64,000 bases of DNA from Streptomyces ruber. Its GTDB lineage: Bacteria > Actinomycetota > Actinomycetes > Streptomycetales > Streptomycetaceae. This document shows, piece after piece, positions 44,273-53,870 of this stretch. The notes under the pieces are model-generated. The model had not been told where the DNA came from, ran no database searches, and saw nothing but the letters and a program-made list of their open reading frames with translations. The stretch covers positions 682,001 through 746,000 of the forward strand of contig NZ_BMQK01000003.1 of the NCBI RefSeq assembly GCF_014648075.1, in the 5' to 3' direction. The position numbers were made by a program, and so were the translations under genes. The number at the start of each line of letters is the position of its first letter. Positions within the stretch are counted from its first letter, which is position 1.

Positions 44273-44432
44273 GCCCGTCGCCGCGGTCCCGTCCGCCCCG
44301 CGGCGCCCGGCGCGCCTCCCCGCTTCCGGCCCCCGCCCGAGCCGGAGGGGGCCCGGAGCACGGGCCGACACCGCGAGGCCGTCCTCCGGGCGGCGACGGG
44401 CCCGGCGGCACGACCGGCATCCGCCGCGGCCG

Positions 44433-44471
44433 GTGCGCCGCCGGGGACGGACGACGTCCCCGGCGGCGCAC
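44433..44471. terminator. strong bidirectional hairpin
   Basis: Two perfect 16-base arms (44433-44448 and 44456-44471, GTGCGCCGCCGGGGAC and complement) with a 7-base loop, 25 bases from the stop of the convergent NmrA-like gene. Confidence 0.85.
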
Positions 44472-44495
44472 GGCGCGTCGGCCGGCCTTCTCGGG

Positions 44496-45368
44496 TCAGG
44501 CGTCCCAGACGCCGGTCGCGGCCGCCTCCGCGACGAAGTCGGTGAAGTCCCGGGGCGCACGGCCCAGTACGTCCTGGACGCCGCTGGAGAGGTGGGCGTC
44601 CTCGCCGTCGCGTATCCAGGTGAAGAGCCGGGCGACGAAGCGGGCGTCGCCCTCGGGCACGCCCCGGCCCGTGAGGTCGGCGACGTACTCGTCGGCGGTG
44701 ACGGCGTGGTAGCGGACGGGGCGGCCGGTCGCCCGGGCGATGGTGTCCACGGCTTCCGCCAGGGGAAGGGCGCGCGGGCCGGACAGGGCGTGCACCACGC
44801 CCTCGTGGCCCCCCTGGGTGAGGACCGTCGCCGCGACCTCGGCGACGTCCCGGGCGTCGACGAAGGGCTCGGCCCCGTCGCCGGCGGGCAGCCGTACGGT
44901 GCCGGCGCGCACCGGGGCGCGCAGCAGGTCGTCCTCGGTGAAGCCCTGCATGAACCAGGTCGGCCGCAGGATGGTCCAGGCGTCGCCGGACCCCCGCAAC
45001 GCCTCCTCGGTCGCCAGCATCCCCGGTTCGCCGGAGTCGGCCCAGCCGCGGGCGGAGAGCAGGACCAGCCGGGTGAGGCCGTGACCGGCGGCGAACGCGA
45101 CGAAGGCGCGCAAGCGGTCGGCGGCGTGCTCGTTCTGCGCGTCGACGAGGTAGGCGGCCCGTGCTCCGGACACCGCGGCCGGCCAGGTGGACTCGTCGAA
45201 CCAGTCGAAGCGGACCGGGGTGGTACCGCGGGCGACGGCCCGGACGTCCGCGCCGAGCCGCCGCAGGTGCGTCACGACGTGCCGGCCGGTCTTCCCGGTG
45301 GCGCCGATCACCAGGACGGGGCCCTGTCCGCCGTCGTGTTCCGCACTGTGCACATGACCGTGTCTCAT
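44496..45368 (-). CDS. NmrA-like NAD(P)-binding protein
   Basis: A 290-residue atypical short-chain dehydrogenase: VLVIGATGKTGRHVVTHLRR is the GxxGxxG dinucleotide site; LVLLSARGWADSGEPGMLAT and WTILRPTWFMQGF follow, without the Tyr-x-x-x-Lys catalytic pair. Such NmrA/HSCARG-type proteins act as reductases or redox sensors. ATG at 45368 is the likely start (poor binding site). It lies 79 bases after the first SARP gene on the same strand. Coelimycin-type clusters contain a comparable gene, but orthology is not shown. Confidence 0.8.
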   Translation of the reverse strand: MRHGHVHSAEHDGGQGPVLVIGATGKTGRHVVTHLRRLGADVRAVARGTTPVRFDWFDESTWPAAVSGARAAYLVDAQNEHAADRLRAFVAFAAGHGLTRLVLLSARGWADSGEPGMLATEEALRGSGDAWTILRPTWFMQGFTEDDLLRAPVRAGTVRLPAGDGAEPFVDARDVAEVAATVLTQGGHEGVVHALSGPRALPLAEAVDTIARATGRPVRYHAVTADEYVADLTGRGVPEGDARFVARLFTWIRDGEDAHLSSGVQDVLGRAPRDFTDFVAEAAATGVWDA

Positions 45369-45447
45369 ACCGCCGAGTAGATCATGAACATGCCCGCCGC
45401 GGCGGGGAGTTGGCCGCGCGTGCCGCCCGTGGCGCGCGGCCGGCGGG

Positions 45448-48400
45448 TCAGGCCGGGCACTCGGCGGGCGGGTCGAGGGGGAGCTTCTCCTCCTCGTCGG
45501 CGGCGGTGTCGTAGTGACGCGCGGCGCCCGCGTCGAGCGCCTCGCGGAACCTCTCCTCGCCGAGGGCCTCGCGGATGCGGGCGGAGATGCGCTCGACGTC
45601 ACGGCGCTCGGCGGGAGGCAGCGGCGCCTCGCACTCCTCCCGGGTGTGGGCCGCGGTGCCCAGCAGCCGGGCCGCGCGGACGTGGCGTCCGGCGAGGGAG
45701 TGGGCCCCGGCGAGCCCCTCCAGGGCCAGGGCCACCGCGCGGGCGTCGCCGGTGGCACGGGCGGTCGCCAGACAGTCGCGGTGGAGGCGGAGCGCGGCCG
45801 GGGCGTCACCGCGCTGTTCGGCGATGAACCCGAGTTCGGCGAGGACCAGGGCGAGACCGGTGAGGGCGCCGTGGCTGCGGTTCCACTCCCGCCACGGCTG
45901 CAGGTGTTCCTCGGCGGCGTCGAGCAGGCCCCGGCGGCGGGCGGCGAGGGCGAGTCCGATCTCGGCGAACTGCTCCACCGGCCGGTTGCCCTGGTCGACG
46001 GCGAGCCGCAGCGCGCGGGAGTGCAGCTCGTCGGCCTCGGTCAGCCGCTCGGTGAGCAGGGCGATCCGGCCGAGACCGGAGAGCTTGCGGGAGACCTCCG
46101 ACCACAGCTCCAGGGACTCGGCGATGCGCAGCCCCTCCGAGTGCAGCCCCGCCGCCTCGTCGTAGTCGGCGTTGATCTCCGCGAGGACGCTGAGGACCTC
46201 GGTGGCCTTGAGCTGTCCCCAGGCGTCGCCGAGCGTGATGAAGTGGGTGCGGGCCTCGAGCGCGTTGCCGCGCATCGCCTCCAGGTTGCCGCGGGCCATG
46301 GCGAGGGCGGCCCGGGTGCTCAGGGCGGCGGCCACCCCCCAGGTGTCGCGCAGCACGCGGAAGTCGGTCAGGGCGCCGTTCATGCGCTGTTCGCCCGCGC
46401 TGAGGGAGCCCAGGCTCCACTCGGCGAACCCGAGGAACCACTCCGCACGCGCCCGGCCCACCGTCCGCTCCCCGGCCGCCGGGTCCGGACGCTCCCCGGC
46501 GAGCAGCGCCGACGGGGGCTCGTCCGGCGGGGGCACGAGGCCGGGCCGGTGCTCGCCCAGCAGCATGGCGAACCCGGTGTGCCAGGTGCGGGCCTCGGCC
46601 CGGTCGGCCGCGGGCGCCTCCCCGGGGACGGCGAGGGCGAGGCGCAGGGCCCGGGAGCCCTCGCCGAGCCGGCCGCGCAGGAACCAGTACCAGGACAGGG
46701 CGTTGGCCAGGCGCAGGGCCCAGGAGGCCGCGCCGACGCGCCGGGCCTCGTCCAGGGCGCGCTGGAAGTTGGCGGTCTCCGCGTCCAGGCGCTGCAGCCA
46801 GCGGCGCTGGTTGCGGCTGTGCAGATGGGGGCGGGCGAGTTCGGCCAGCTCGGTGTAGTAGCGCAGGTGACAGAAGGCCAGCCGGGCGCTCTCGCCCTGC
46901 TCGTCGGTCTTGCGCTGGGCGTAGGCGGCGACGGACTCCAGCAGCCGGTAGCGCGGCCAGTGCGGGCCGTCGACCTTGATGACCAGGGAGCGGTCCACCA
47001 GCCGGGCCAGCACGTCCAGGATGTCGCCGTCCGCGCCGCCCTCGGCGCTGAGGTGCTCGACGGCCTCCAGGGTGCAGCCCTCGGCGTGCACGGCCAGGGT
47101 GCGCAGCAGGTACTGCTCCTGGCCGGTGAGTAAGCTCCAGCTCCAGTCGATGGCCGCCTGGAGGGTCTGCTGACGGGGCGGGGCACCGCGGTAGCCGTAG
47201 GTGAGGATGCGGAAGCGGTCGTCGAGCCGGTCCAGCATGTCCCGCAGGCCGAGGGAGCGCACCCGCGTGGCGGCCAGTTCCAGGGCCAGGGGCAGGCCGT
47301 CGAGGCGGCGGCAGATGTCGGTCACGAGCGGAGCGGTGGACTCGTCCAGGACGAAGTCGGGGTCGACGGAGCGGGCCCGGGCCGCGAACAGCTGGACGGC
47401 GCTGGAACGTGCCAGGGTGTCCGGGTCGCTGTCGGGCAGCGGCAGGTCGAGCGGCGGCACCGGCCAGATCGTCTCGCCGGGCAGGTGCAGCCGTTCCTGA
47501 CTGGTCGCCATCAGGTGCAGTTGCGGGGAGTCGGTGAGGAGCCGGGTGACCAGCTCGGCCACCGGGTCGACGAGGTGCTCGCAGTTGTCCAGGACCAGCA
47601 GCAGCCGACGGGTGGCCAGGGCGGTGGCCAGCCGACGCGGCGGGCCGCCCGCCGCGTCGGCGGGGAAGGGCGCGGTGTCGGAGTCCTCCCGGATGCCCAT
47701 CACCGCCATCACGTGCTCGGCCAGTGACGTCAGACCGGTCGTGCCGCTCAGCGCCGCGAGCTCCACCAGCCAGACACCGTCGGGGAACGCGTCGTCCAGC
47801 TCGCGGGCCGTGGCGGCGGCCAGCCTGGTCTTGCCCACTCCGCCGGGACCGGTGAGGGTGACCAGCCGCTTCTCGCGGACCAGCTGCCGCAGCTCGGCCA
47901 CCGCCTCGTCCCGTCCGACCAGGGAGTCGACGCGGGCGGGCAGGTTGGTGCGCGAGCGGGTGCCCGAGGGGGCGTGCGCGGTCCGCGCGGTGTCCTGCAG
48001 GGCGGGGTCCTGGCGGAGGATGGCCTGCTGCAGCGTCTCGATCGCGGGACCGGGGGCGAGGCCCAGCTCACGGTCCAGGCGCCGGCGCAGCTCCGCGTAG
48101 CTGTCCAGGGCCTCCGAGGAGCGGCCGACCCGGTACAGGGAGCGCATCTGCACCGCCCGCAGCCGCTCGCGCAGCGGGTGGGCGGCCACCAGCGTGGTGA
48201 GCTCACCGATGAGCGTGCTGTGCTCGCCCAGTTCCAGGCGGGTCTCGGCGTGCTCCTCGACGGCGGTGAGGCGCTGTTCCTCCAGGGAGGCGGCGGCCGC
48301 CCGGACGAACGGTTCGTCGGCGAAGTCGGCGAACGCGGGTCCCCGCCACAGCGAGAGCGCGTCCGCCAGCACGGCGGCCTTCGCCCGCGGATCCTGTACG

Positions 48401-48747
48401 GTGCCGGCGTCGGCCACCAGCGCCTGGAACCGGCCGGCGTCCACGGACTCCGCCGGCGCCGTCAGCACGTAGCCCGGGGCCCGGCGCACGATCAGCTCCC
48501 GGCTGCCCGGCTCGGCCTCCTCCAGCGCCCGCCGCAGCTGGGACACCTTGGCCTGCAGGGCGCCCAGCGGGTTGGCGGGGAGCGTCGAACCGCCCCAGAG
48601 GGCCTCGACGAGCCGGTCGGCCGCCACCACCCGCCCGGGGTGCGCGAGCAGATTGGCGAGCAGGGCCCGGACCTTCACCTCGGGAACCCTGACCAACCGC
48701 TCCTCGGTCGCCCACACCTCCAGTGGCCCCAGCACCCTGAATTGCAT
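45448..48747 (-). CDS. large SARP/AfsR-type regulator with NB-ARC and TPR domains
   Basis: A 1,099-residue regulator: OmpR-type DNA-binding domain (MQFRVLGPLEVWATEERLVR ... QLRRALEEAEPG), bacterial transcriptional activation domain (to about 250), STAND ATPase with Walker A TLTGPGGVGKTRLAAAT (about 305), sensor-like LPLALELAATRVRSL, and a TPR-rich C-terminal half. This is the AfsR layout, usual for pathway activators of polyketide clusters. The ATG at 48747 has no binding site but lies seven bases after TAGGCT, so the mRNA is probably leaderless. A TTA codon (47133-47131, in WSLLTGQ) makes it bldA-dependent. Confidence 0.9.
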   Translation of the reverse strand: MQFRVLGPLEVWATEERLVRVPEVKVRALLANLLAHPGRVVAADRLVEALWGGSTLPANPLGALQAKVSQLRRALEEAEPGSRELIVRRAPGYVLTAPAESVDAGRFQALVADAGTVQDPRAKAAVLADALSLWRGPAFADFADEPFVRAAAASLEEQRLTAVEEHAETRLELGEHSTLIGELTTLVAAHPLRERLRAVQMRSLYRVGRSSEALDSYAELRRRLDRELGLAPGPAIETLQQAILRQDPALQDTARTAHAPSGTRSRTNLPARVDSLVGRDEAVAELRQLVREKRLVTLTGPGGVGKTRLAAATARELDDAFPDGVWLVELAALSGTTGLTSLAEHVMAVMGIREDSDTAPFPADAAGGPPRRLATALATRRLLLVLDNCEHLVDPVAELVTRLLTDSPQLHLMATSQERLHLPGETIWPVPPLDLPLPDSDPDTLARSSAVQLFAARARSVDPDFVLDESTAPLVTDICRRLDGLPLALELAATRVRSLGLRDMLDRLDDRFRILTYGYRGAPPRQQTLQAAIDWSWSLLTGQEQYLLRTLAVHAEGCTLEAVEHLSAEGGADGDILDVLARLVDRSLVIKVDGPHWPRYRLLESVAAYAQRKTDEQGESARLAFCHLRYYTELAELARPHLHSRNQRRWLQRLDAETANFQRALDEARRVGAASWALRLANALSWYWFLRGRLGEGSRALRLALAVPGEAPAADRAEARTWHTGFAMLLGEHRPGLVPPPDEPPSALLAGERPDPAAGERTVGRARAEWFLGFAEWSLGSLSAGEQRMNGALTDFRVLRDTWGVAAALSTRAALAMARGNLEAMRGNALEARTHFITLGDAWGQLKATEVLSVLAEINADYDEAAGLHSEGLRIAESLELWSEVSRKLSGLGRIALLTERLTEADELHSRALRLAVDQGNRPVEQFAEIGLALAARRRGLLDAAEEHLQPWREWNRSHGALTGLALVLAELGFIAEQRGDAPAALRLHRDCLATARATGDARAVALALEGLAGAHSLAGRHVRAARLLGTAAHTREECEAPLPPAERRDVERISARIREALGEERFREALDAGAARHYDTAADEEEKLPLDPPAECPA

Positions 48748-48754
48748 GAGCAAT

Positions 48755-48785
48755 AGCCTAACTCAGGGTACTCACATGGTACTTA
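48755..48785 (-). promoter_or_regulatory. promoter of the large SARP gene with SARP-style direct repeats
   Basis: Read on the minus strand: heptamers TAAGTAC (48785-48779) and TGAGTAC (48774-48768), separated by four bases (11-base period), then seven bases, then -10 TAGGCT (48760-48755). Direct heptamers one helical turn apart just upstream of a -10 with a poor -35 is the known layout of SARP binding sites. Confidence 0.6.
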
Positions 48786-48905
48786 TAGCGAGCGCCCGTC
48801 CGCCGACCGGTCCGAAGCGGCCCGAAGCGCGTCCGAAGGGAATCCGAAGGACCATGCCGCACGATGATCTGCGGCGAGTGCGAACATCGCGGAGGGGGCG
48901 GGGAC

Positions 48906-49556
48906 TTGGCAGCCGACACGGACAGGGACACGGACACGGACCGGATGCGGTTGGTGATCATCGTCGGCAGTGTGCGGCAGGGCCGCTTCGGCCTCGTCGC
49001 GGCCGAATGGCTGGCCTCCCAGGCCCGGTTGCGCGACGACTTCGACATCGATGTCATCGATCTCGACGCCGTCTGGCTGCCGGACGTGATGTTCGCCGAC
49101 CCGGCGGCCTCCAAACCACAGGCGGTCCAGGACCTGGCACCGTGGCTGGCCGCGGCCGACGCGTTCGTGGTGGTCACCCCCGAGTACAAGCAGAGCTTCC
49201 CCGCCTCCCTGAAGAGCGCCGTCGACTGGTACGACGAGGAGTGGCACGCCAAACCGGTCGCCTTCCTCTCCTACGGCGGCGCCTCCAGCGGCCTGTGCGC
49301 GGTCGCCCAGCTCCGGCCGATCTTCGCCGAGGCGCATGCCGTGACCGTCCGCGAGACCGTCAGCTTCCACGTCCACCACGACCAGGAGCACCTCGACCCG
49401 CACGGCCGCCTCGACCCGGCCGGCTGTCCCCTCTGCACCGGCCACGAGGCCGCCCGCGCCATGCTCGACCGGCTCGGCTGGTGGGCCCGCGCACTGCGCC
49501 GGGCCCGCGAGGCCGAACCCTACGAACGCGCCACGAACCTCTGCTTGGGAGAGTGA
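48906..49556 (+). CDS. NADPH-dependent FMN reductase
   Basis: A protein of about 216 residues with the flavodoxin-like NAD(P)H:FMN reductase fold: MRLVIIVGSVRQGRFGLVAA binds the FMN phosphate; VVVTPEYKQSFPASLKSAVD is the active-site loop. A CPLCTGHEAA segment near the C-terminus is unusual. The start is uncertain: TTG at 48906 after GGAGGGGGCGGGGAC, or the ATG at 48945, which begins the conserved part. Transcribed divergently from the large SARP gene and followed at three bases by the thioesterase. It could supply reduced flavin to oxygenases of the cluster. Confidence 0.82.
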   Translation: MAADTDRDTDTDRMRLVIIVGSVRQGRFGLVAAEWLASQARLRDDFDIDVIDLDAVWLPDVMFADPAASKPQAVQDLAPWLAAADAFVVVTPEYKQSFPASLKSAVDWYDEEWHAKPVAFLSYGGASSGLCAVAQLRPIFAEAHAVTVRETVSFHVHHDQEHLDPHGRLDPAGCPLCTGHEAARAMLDRLGWWARALRRAREAEPYERATNLCLGE

Positions 49557-49558
49557 CC

Positions 49559-50338
49559 GTGCACAACGCAGGAACGAGCGTCATGGACAGCCGGTGGTTC
49601 CGGCGCTACCACCGGCCCGCCGACGGCGGCACGGACCGGACCCGGCTGATCTGCTTCCCGCACGCGGGCGGCGCCGCCGCCGGCTACGCCGGCCTGGCCC
49701 GCCGGCTGGCACCCCACTTCGACGTGTACGCCGTGCAGTACCCCGGCCGGCACGACCGCCGGCACGAGACGCCGGAGAGCCGCCTGACCACGCTCGCCGG
49801 ACGTGTCGCCCAGCGGCTGCTGGAGAGCGCCCCCGGACCGTACGCCTTCTTCGGCCACAGCATGGGGGCGCTCGTCGCCTACGAGACCGCCCGCGTGCTC
49901 CAGAGGCACGGCGCGCCCGCCCCGCTCCGGATCATCCTCTCCGGCCGCGGCGCGCCCACGCCGGCACCCGACCCGAACGACCGGCCCGACGACGACGCGG
50001 CGATCCTGGCCGCCGTCCGGCGCCTCGGCGGCACCGACGCCGCGGTGCTGGACGACCCGGAACTCCTCGAGCTGGCCCTGCCCGTGCTGCGCGCCGACTA
50101 CGCCGCGCTGGCCGGCTACCGCTGGAGCGCCGAGCCGGTGCTGAACACGCCGCTGAGCGTGTTCACCGGGGCCGACGACCCGCTGGTGCCGCAGGAGGCG
50201 GCGCGGAGCTGGGCCGACCGCACCGAGCAGGCCGTCGACACGCTGCTGTTCCCCGGCGGCCACTTCTACCTCGCCGAACAGCTCGACAAGGTGGCCGAGG
50301 CGATCGTGGACCGCGTGCCGTCCCGCCCGCGCACCTAG
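49559..50338 (+). CDS. type II thioesterase
   Basis: A 259-residue proofreading thioesterase of the PKS/NRPS type. RLICFPHAGGAAAGYAGLAR starts the fold; the nucleophile is Ser in FGHSMGALVAYE, the acid Asp in FTGADDPLVP, the His in FPGGHFYLAEQ. It removes stalled or wrong acyl groups from carrier proteins of the nearby PKS. GTG at 49559 follows GGGAGA; an overlapping GTG at 49553 and an ATG at 49583 are alternatives. Same transcript as the FMN reductase. Confidence 0.9.
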   Translation: MHNAGTSVMDSRWFRRYHRPADGGTDRTRLICFPHAGGAAAGYAGLARRLAPHFDVYAVQYPGRHDRRHETPESRLTTLAGRVAQRLLESAPGPYAFFGHSMGALVAYETARVLQRHGAPAPLRIILSGRGAPTPAPDPNDRPDDDAAILAAVRRLGGTDAAVLDDPELLELALPVLRADYAALAGYRWSAEPVLNTPLSVFTGADDPLVPQEAARSWADRTEQAVDTLLFPGGHFYLAEQLDKVAEAIVDRVPSRPRT

Positions 50339-50768
50339 CGGCCCGGTGGGGTAAGGACACGAACGGCGAAGAACGAAGAGACGAGAAGACGAGAAGCCGG
50401 GAAGAGGAGCGGCCCGCGGTGTTCGCGGGCCGCTCCCGGCCGGACGGACCCGCCGCGGGGCCGGGGCAGAGCTGCGCCCGGCCCCGCGGAGGAGCCCGGG
50501 AACCGGCGGAGAACGAGAAGGAACTGCGCGTTCACAACGGGGTGAAGCGCACTCGGGGGCCGCGGGTACCGCCGGCGCCGTCCGGTCGACCACCGGACGC
50601 GCCCGGGCCGGCCGGGATCCGGTACGGCCGGTCGCACCCGCGTCCCCCGAGGAGGACGGGACAGCCATCGACACCCCGATGCTGGTCGCCGCAGACGGGG
50701 CCGCGCGCCACATCGCGGCCCGCCCGCACGCCGGGGTCGGGTCACACTTCGCCCACGAGGAGTCAAGC
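50339..50768. other. intergenic region between thioesterase and second SARP gene
   Basis: 430 bases. The first part is purine-rich (50355-50406), then a hairpin terminator. The rest should hold the promoter of the second SARP gene. I see no gene and no clear hexamers. Confidence 0.5.
50406..50436 (+). terminator. hairpin terminator after the thioesterase gene
   Basis: Arms GGAGCGGCCCGCG (50406-50418) and complement (50424-50436) around GTGTT: a 13-base-pair stem 68 bases after the thioesterase stop. Confidence 0.8.
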
Positions 50769-53228
50769 GTGCAGTTCAGGATCCTGGGTCCGTTAGAAGT
50801 GTCGTTACTGGACGAGGTGGTCCCACTGGGGGGCTTCAAACAGCGCGCGGCGCTGGGACTGCTGTTGCTGCGGGCCAACCGCGTGGTGGCCACCAGCGAG
50901 ATGCTGACCGCGCTCTGGCCGGAGGAGGAACTCCCGGCGACCGCCCGGAAGATCGTGCAGAACGCCGTCTGGGGCCTGCGGGCCCTCCTCGGCGCCACGC
51001 CGGGTGACGGGGACGCCCCGCGCGGCCACCGCCCCGAACTGCTCACCCAGGCACCGGGGTACGTACTGCGTGTCGACCCCGACCGCCTCGACGTCAACCG
51101 TTTCGAGCGGCAGGTCGCCGAGGGCCGGGCCCGGCTCTTCGCCGGCGACGCCGAGGAGGCGGCACGGCTGCTGCGCGAGGCGCTCGCGGAGTGGCGCGGA
51201 CCGGCCCTGGCGGACCTCGCCGAACACGGCGTGGCCTGGCCGGAGCTGACCGCGCTCGGGCAGCTGCGGCTGGACGTCATGGAGGACCGCTTCGAGGCCG
51301 AGCTGCTGTGCGGCCGCCACCAGGCCGTGCTGGGCGAACTGGTCTCCCTGGTCGCCGAGCAGCCGCTGCGCGAGCGGCTGTGCAGACAGCTCATGCTCGC
51401 CCTCTACCGCTGCGGCCGGCAGGCCGAGGCCCTCAGCGTGTTCACCCGGGTGCGCCGGGCACTGGTCGAGGAGTACGGCCTGGAGCCCTCGCGGGACCTG
51501 CAGTTGCTCCAGCAGAGCATCCTCACCCACGACCCGGCGCTCGCCGCTCCCGCCGACACCGGCGGGGAACGGCTCGTCCTCGCGGACGTCCGCCCCCTGC
51601 ACGGCGGCCCGCAGCCCCAGGACACCGCGGCGGAACGGCGGCAGCCGCACCGGGTGGAGATGCCCCGGCAGACGGACGGGCCCCGCGCCGCCGTGCCGCA
51701 GCCGGCCACCGCGCCCGGCGCGGAACGGGACGGCGACCGGGGCGGGGACCGCACCGGGCCGCACCGCGTCCACGAGGCGGACCCCGCTCCGGCGGCCCCG
51801 CCCGCGCACGGCCCGGCCGTGCCGGAGTGGCCGGCTGCGGGCGCGGCGGGCGGCCGGACTCCGGGCGGGCCGGTGGCCGAGCGCCGGCACGTCAGCGTCG
51901 TGCTGGTCCGCACCGGTTTCACCGGCGAGGCCGGCGCGCTCGGCGACGACCGCATCGCCTCGGCGCTGCACGACGCGGTCAGCGCGTTCGCGGAGGGGGT
52001 CGAGAAGTTCGGCGGCACGGTCGTCGGCTCGCTCGGCTACGTCTCGGTCGCCCTGTTCGGGCTGCGCGACGACCCGTCCACGGCGTCGCTGGACGCGGTG
52101 GCCGCGGCGTTCGCCGTGCGCGACCGTCTGCTCGAGACCCCGGGCCCAACCTTCCACGCGGTCGTCATCGCGGGGCCGGCGCTGGTGCACCACGACCCCC
52201 ACGACCCGACCGTCCCGGTCACCGTCGCCGGCCGGCTGCTCGACGACGCCCAGACCCTGCTGAGCGCCGTCCCGCCCGGGGAGGTGTACGTCAGCGGCGA
52301 CGCGGCCCGGGTCTCCGAGGCGAGGAACCGTCACCGTCCCGCCCCCCACTCGGGACGGTCACCGCACGGCCCGGAGCCCGACCGGCACGTTCCCCGCCAG
52401 CCCGCCTGGGCGGACGTCCGGGACGTCCGCCCAGGGGCGCCGAAGGAACCGGCCGACCGCGAGCACGAACTGTCCATCGTCGCGGGCCTGCTGGACCACA
52501 GCCGCCGCACCTCGGCACCGCACCTCATGACGATCCTCGGGGAGGAGGGCGCCGGCAAGTCCTCGTTCCTGGAGGAGTTCGAGCGCCGGGTCACCCAGCG
52601 CTCGCCGGAGGTACGGGTGATCCGCGCCGGCGCGACGGCGAGCGCCGGGAACGCGAGCCGTCTGGGCCGCGACATCCTCGCCGCCTGCTGCGGACTGCCG
52701 CCCGGGGCCGGCGCGGACGGCCGGTTCGCCGAGGCCGTGCGCCGCCTGGCCGGTCCGGGACCGGCCGAGCGGCTGCTGTACGACCTCCTGCCACTGATGG
52801 GACCGGCCGCCCGGGGCACGAGTCACGAGGAGGCCGACGCCAGCTGGATCGAGGTGGTGTCGCTCGCCGCCCGGGAGCGGCCCGTCGTCCTCTGCTTCGA
52901 CGACATCCACCGCTCCGAGGACGCGCTCCTGGACTGTGTCGAACGCCTGGTCGCCACCGCGCGCCCCGCCCCCCTGTTCGTGATCGCCTCCGCCCGGCCG
53001 GAGCTGCTCGAGCGCCGGCCCTTCTGGGGCAGCGGACAGCGCCACGCCGGCACCCTCACCCTGGAGCGCCCGCGGACCCGGCGGGAGGACTTCCTCACGC
53101 GTTTCGCGGAGCGTCCGCACCTGCCGGGGAACTTCACCCCACCGGCATACTTCCCGCGTCAGGGGACGCGATGGGCCCGTCGCTTCGCCGAGCATGAACC
53201 GTTCGTGGCCCGGCATGCGGAGCGGTGA
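50769..53228 (+). CDS. PimR-like SARP regulator with inactive cyclase-homology and ATPase domains; two TTA codons
   Basis: An 819-residue regulator. The SARP DNA-binding and activation domains fill residues 1-265 (VQFRILGPLEVSLLDEVVPL ... LEPSRDLQLLQQSILTHDP). After a Pro/Arg linker, residues about 370-520 match the class III nucleotide cyclase fold (RRHVSVVLVRTGFTGEAG, FGGTVVGSLGYVSVALFG), but both metal-binding aspartates are replaced. A STAND ATPase follows with Walker A GEEGAGKS (about 590) and Walker B VVLCFDDIH; it ends early, without the usual TPR region. Similar SARP-cyclase-ATPase fusions are known from PimR. Codons 9 and 13 are TTA. GTG at 50769 follows GAGGAG. Confidence 0.88.
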   Translation: MQFRILGPLEVSLLDEVVPLGGFKQRAALGLLLLRANRVVATSEMLTALWPEEELPATARKIVQNAVWGLRALLGATPGDGDAPRGHRPELLTQAPGYVLRVDPDRLDVNRFERQVAEGRARLFAGDAEEAARLLREALAEWRGPALADLAEHGVAWPELTALGQLRLDVMEDRFEAELLCGRHQAVLGELVSLVAEQPLRERLCRQLMLALYRCGRQAEALSVFTRVRRALVEEYGLEPSRDLQLLQQSILTHDPALAAPADTGGERLVLADVRPLHGGPQPQDTAAERRQPHRVEMPRQTDGPRAAVPQPATAPGAERDGDRGGDRTGPHRVHEADPAPAAPPAHGPAVPEWPAAGAAGGRTPGGPVAERRHVSVVLVRTGFTGEAGALGDDRIASALHDAVSAFAEGVEKFGGTVVGSLGYVSVALFGLRDDPSTASLDAVAAAFAVRDRLLETPGPTFHAVVIAGPALVHHDPHDPTVPVTVAGRLLDDAQTLLSAVPPGEVYVSGDAARVSEARNRHRPAPHSGRSPHGPEPDRHVPRQPAWADVRDVRPGAPKEPADREHELSIVAGLLDHSRRTSAPHLMTILGEEGAGKSSFLEEFERRVTQRSPEVRVIRAGATASAGNASRLGRDILAACCGLPPGAGADGRFAEAVRRLAGPGPAERLLYDLLPLMGPAARGTSHEEADASWIEVVSLAARERPVVLCFDDIHRSEDALLDCVERLVATARPAPLFVIASARPELLERRPFWGSGQRHAGTLTLERPRTRREDFLTRFAERPHLPGNFTPPAYFPRQGTRWARRFAEHEPFVARHAER

Positions 53229-53273
53229 CCGCCCGATGAGTCCTTCGGGTCCGGCACTTGCTTCCCTGAACTC

Positions 53274-53870
53274 ATGGATACCGACGTCCCCACGCCGTCC
53301 CCCGCCCACCGGTCCGAACGCCCCGCGGAACTGACCCTCGCCGCGCTCGTGGGCCGGGAGTTCGTCGAAGTGCTCGACGCGGGGCTGCGCCGGGCGCGCG
53401 CCGCCGGCCGGCGCCCTGCCCAGCCCCCGTCCCCGCCGCCGGCCGAGCCCCGGGCCGCCGTCCCGCGCCGGCAGCGGGAGCCGGAGCCCGGGCCCGGTCC
53501 GGCCGCGGCCCTGCTCAGCCGGCACGCCCCGGCGATCCTCCGGTCCTTCGAGAGCGCGCTGCCCGCGCCGGGGCGCGCCGGGCAGACCCCGCGCCGCGCA
53601 CCACGGCTGGCGCTGCTCGTGTGGGCCCAGACCGTGCTCCGCCGGGCCATGGACCTCGCGCCCGCCGCCGTCCCGGCGCCGCCGCCCACCCCGGAGCAGC
53701 AGGTGTTCGCCGCGGCCCTGCTGCTGGAGTGCGCGGCCGTGACGCTGCCGGCGGGGCATCCCGCCGGCCCGGAGGCGCTCGGCGCCCTGGCCCGCGCCAT
53801 CCGCGCGCCACGCACCGGCGCCGCACCGGAGCGTACCGCCGCGGTGTCCGCTCCCGTCCGGCGTCCGTGA
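53274..53870 (+). CDS. hypothetical protein downstream of the second SARP gene
   Basis: A 198-residue protein I do not recognise. ELTLAALVGREFVEVLDAGL and the C-terminal PEQQVFAAALLLECAAVTLP are helical and could fold; the middle is Pro/Arg/Ala-rich. No signal peptide. It starts 46 bases after the SARP gene and a strong hairpin wraps its stop codon, which supports a real gene at the end of that transcript. No clear ribosome binding site before the ATG. Confidence 0.5.
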   Translation: MDTDVPTPSPAHRSERPAELTLAALVGREFVEVLDAGLRRARAAGRRPAQPPSPPPAEPRAAVPRRQREPEPGPGPAAALLSRHAPAILRSFESALPAPGRAGQTPRRAPRLALLVWAQTVLRRAMDLAPAAVPAPPPTPEQQVFAAALLLECAAVTLPAGHPAGPEALGALARAIRAPRTGAAPERTAAVSAPVRRP

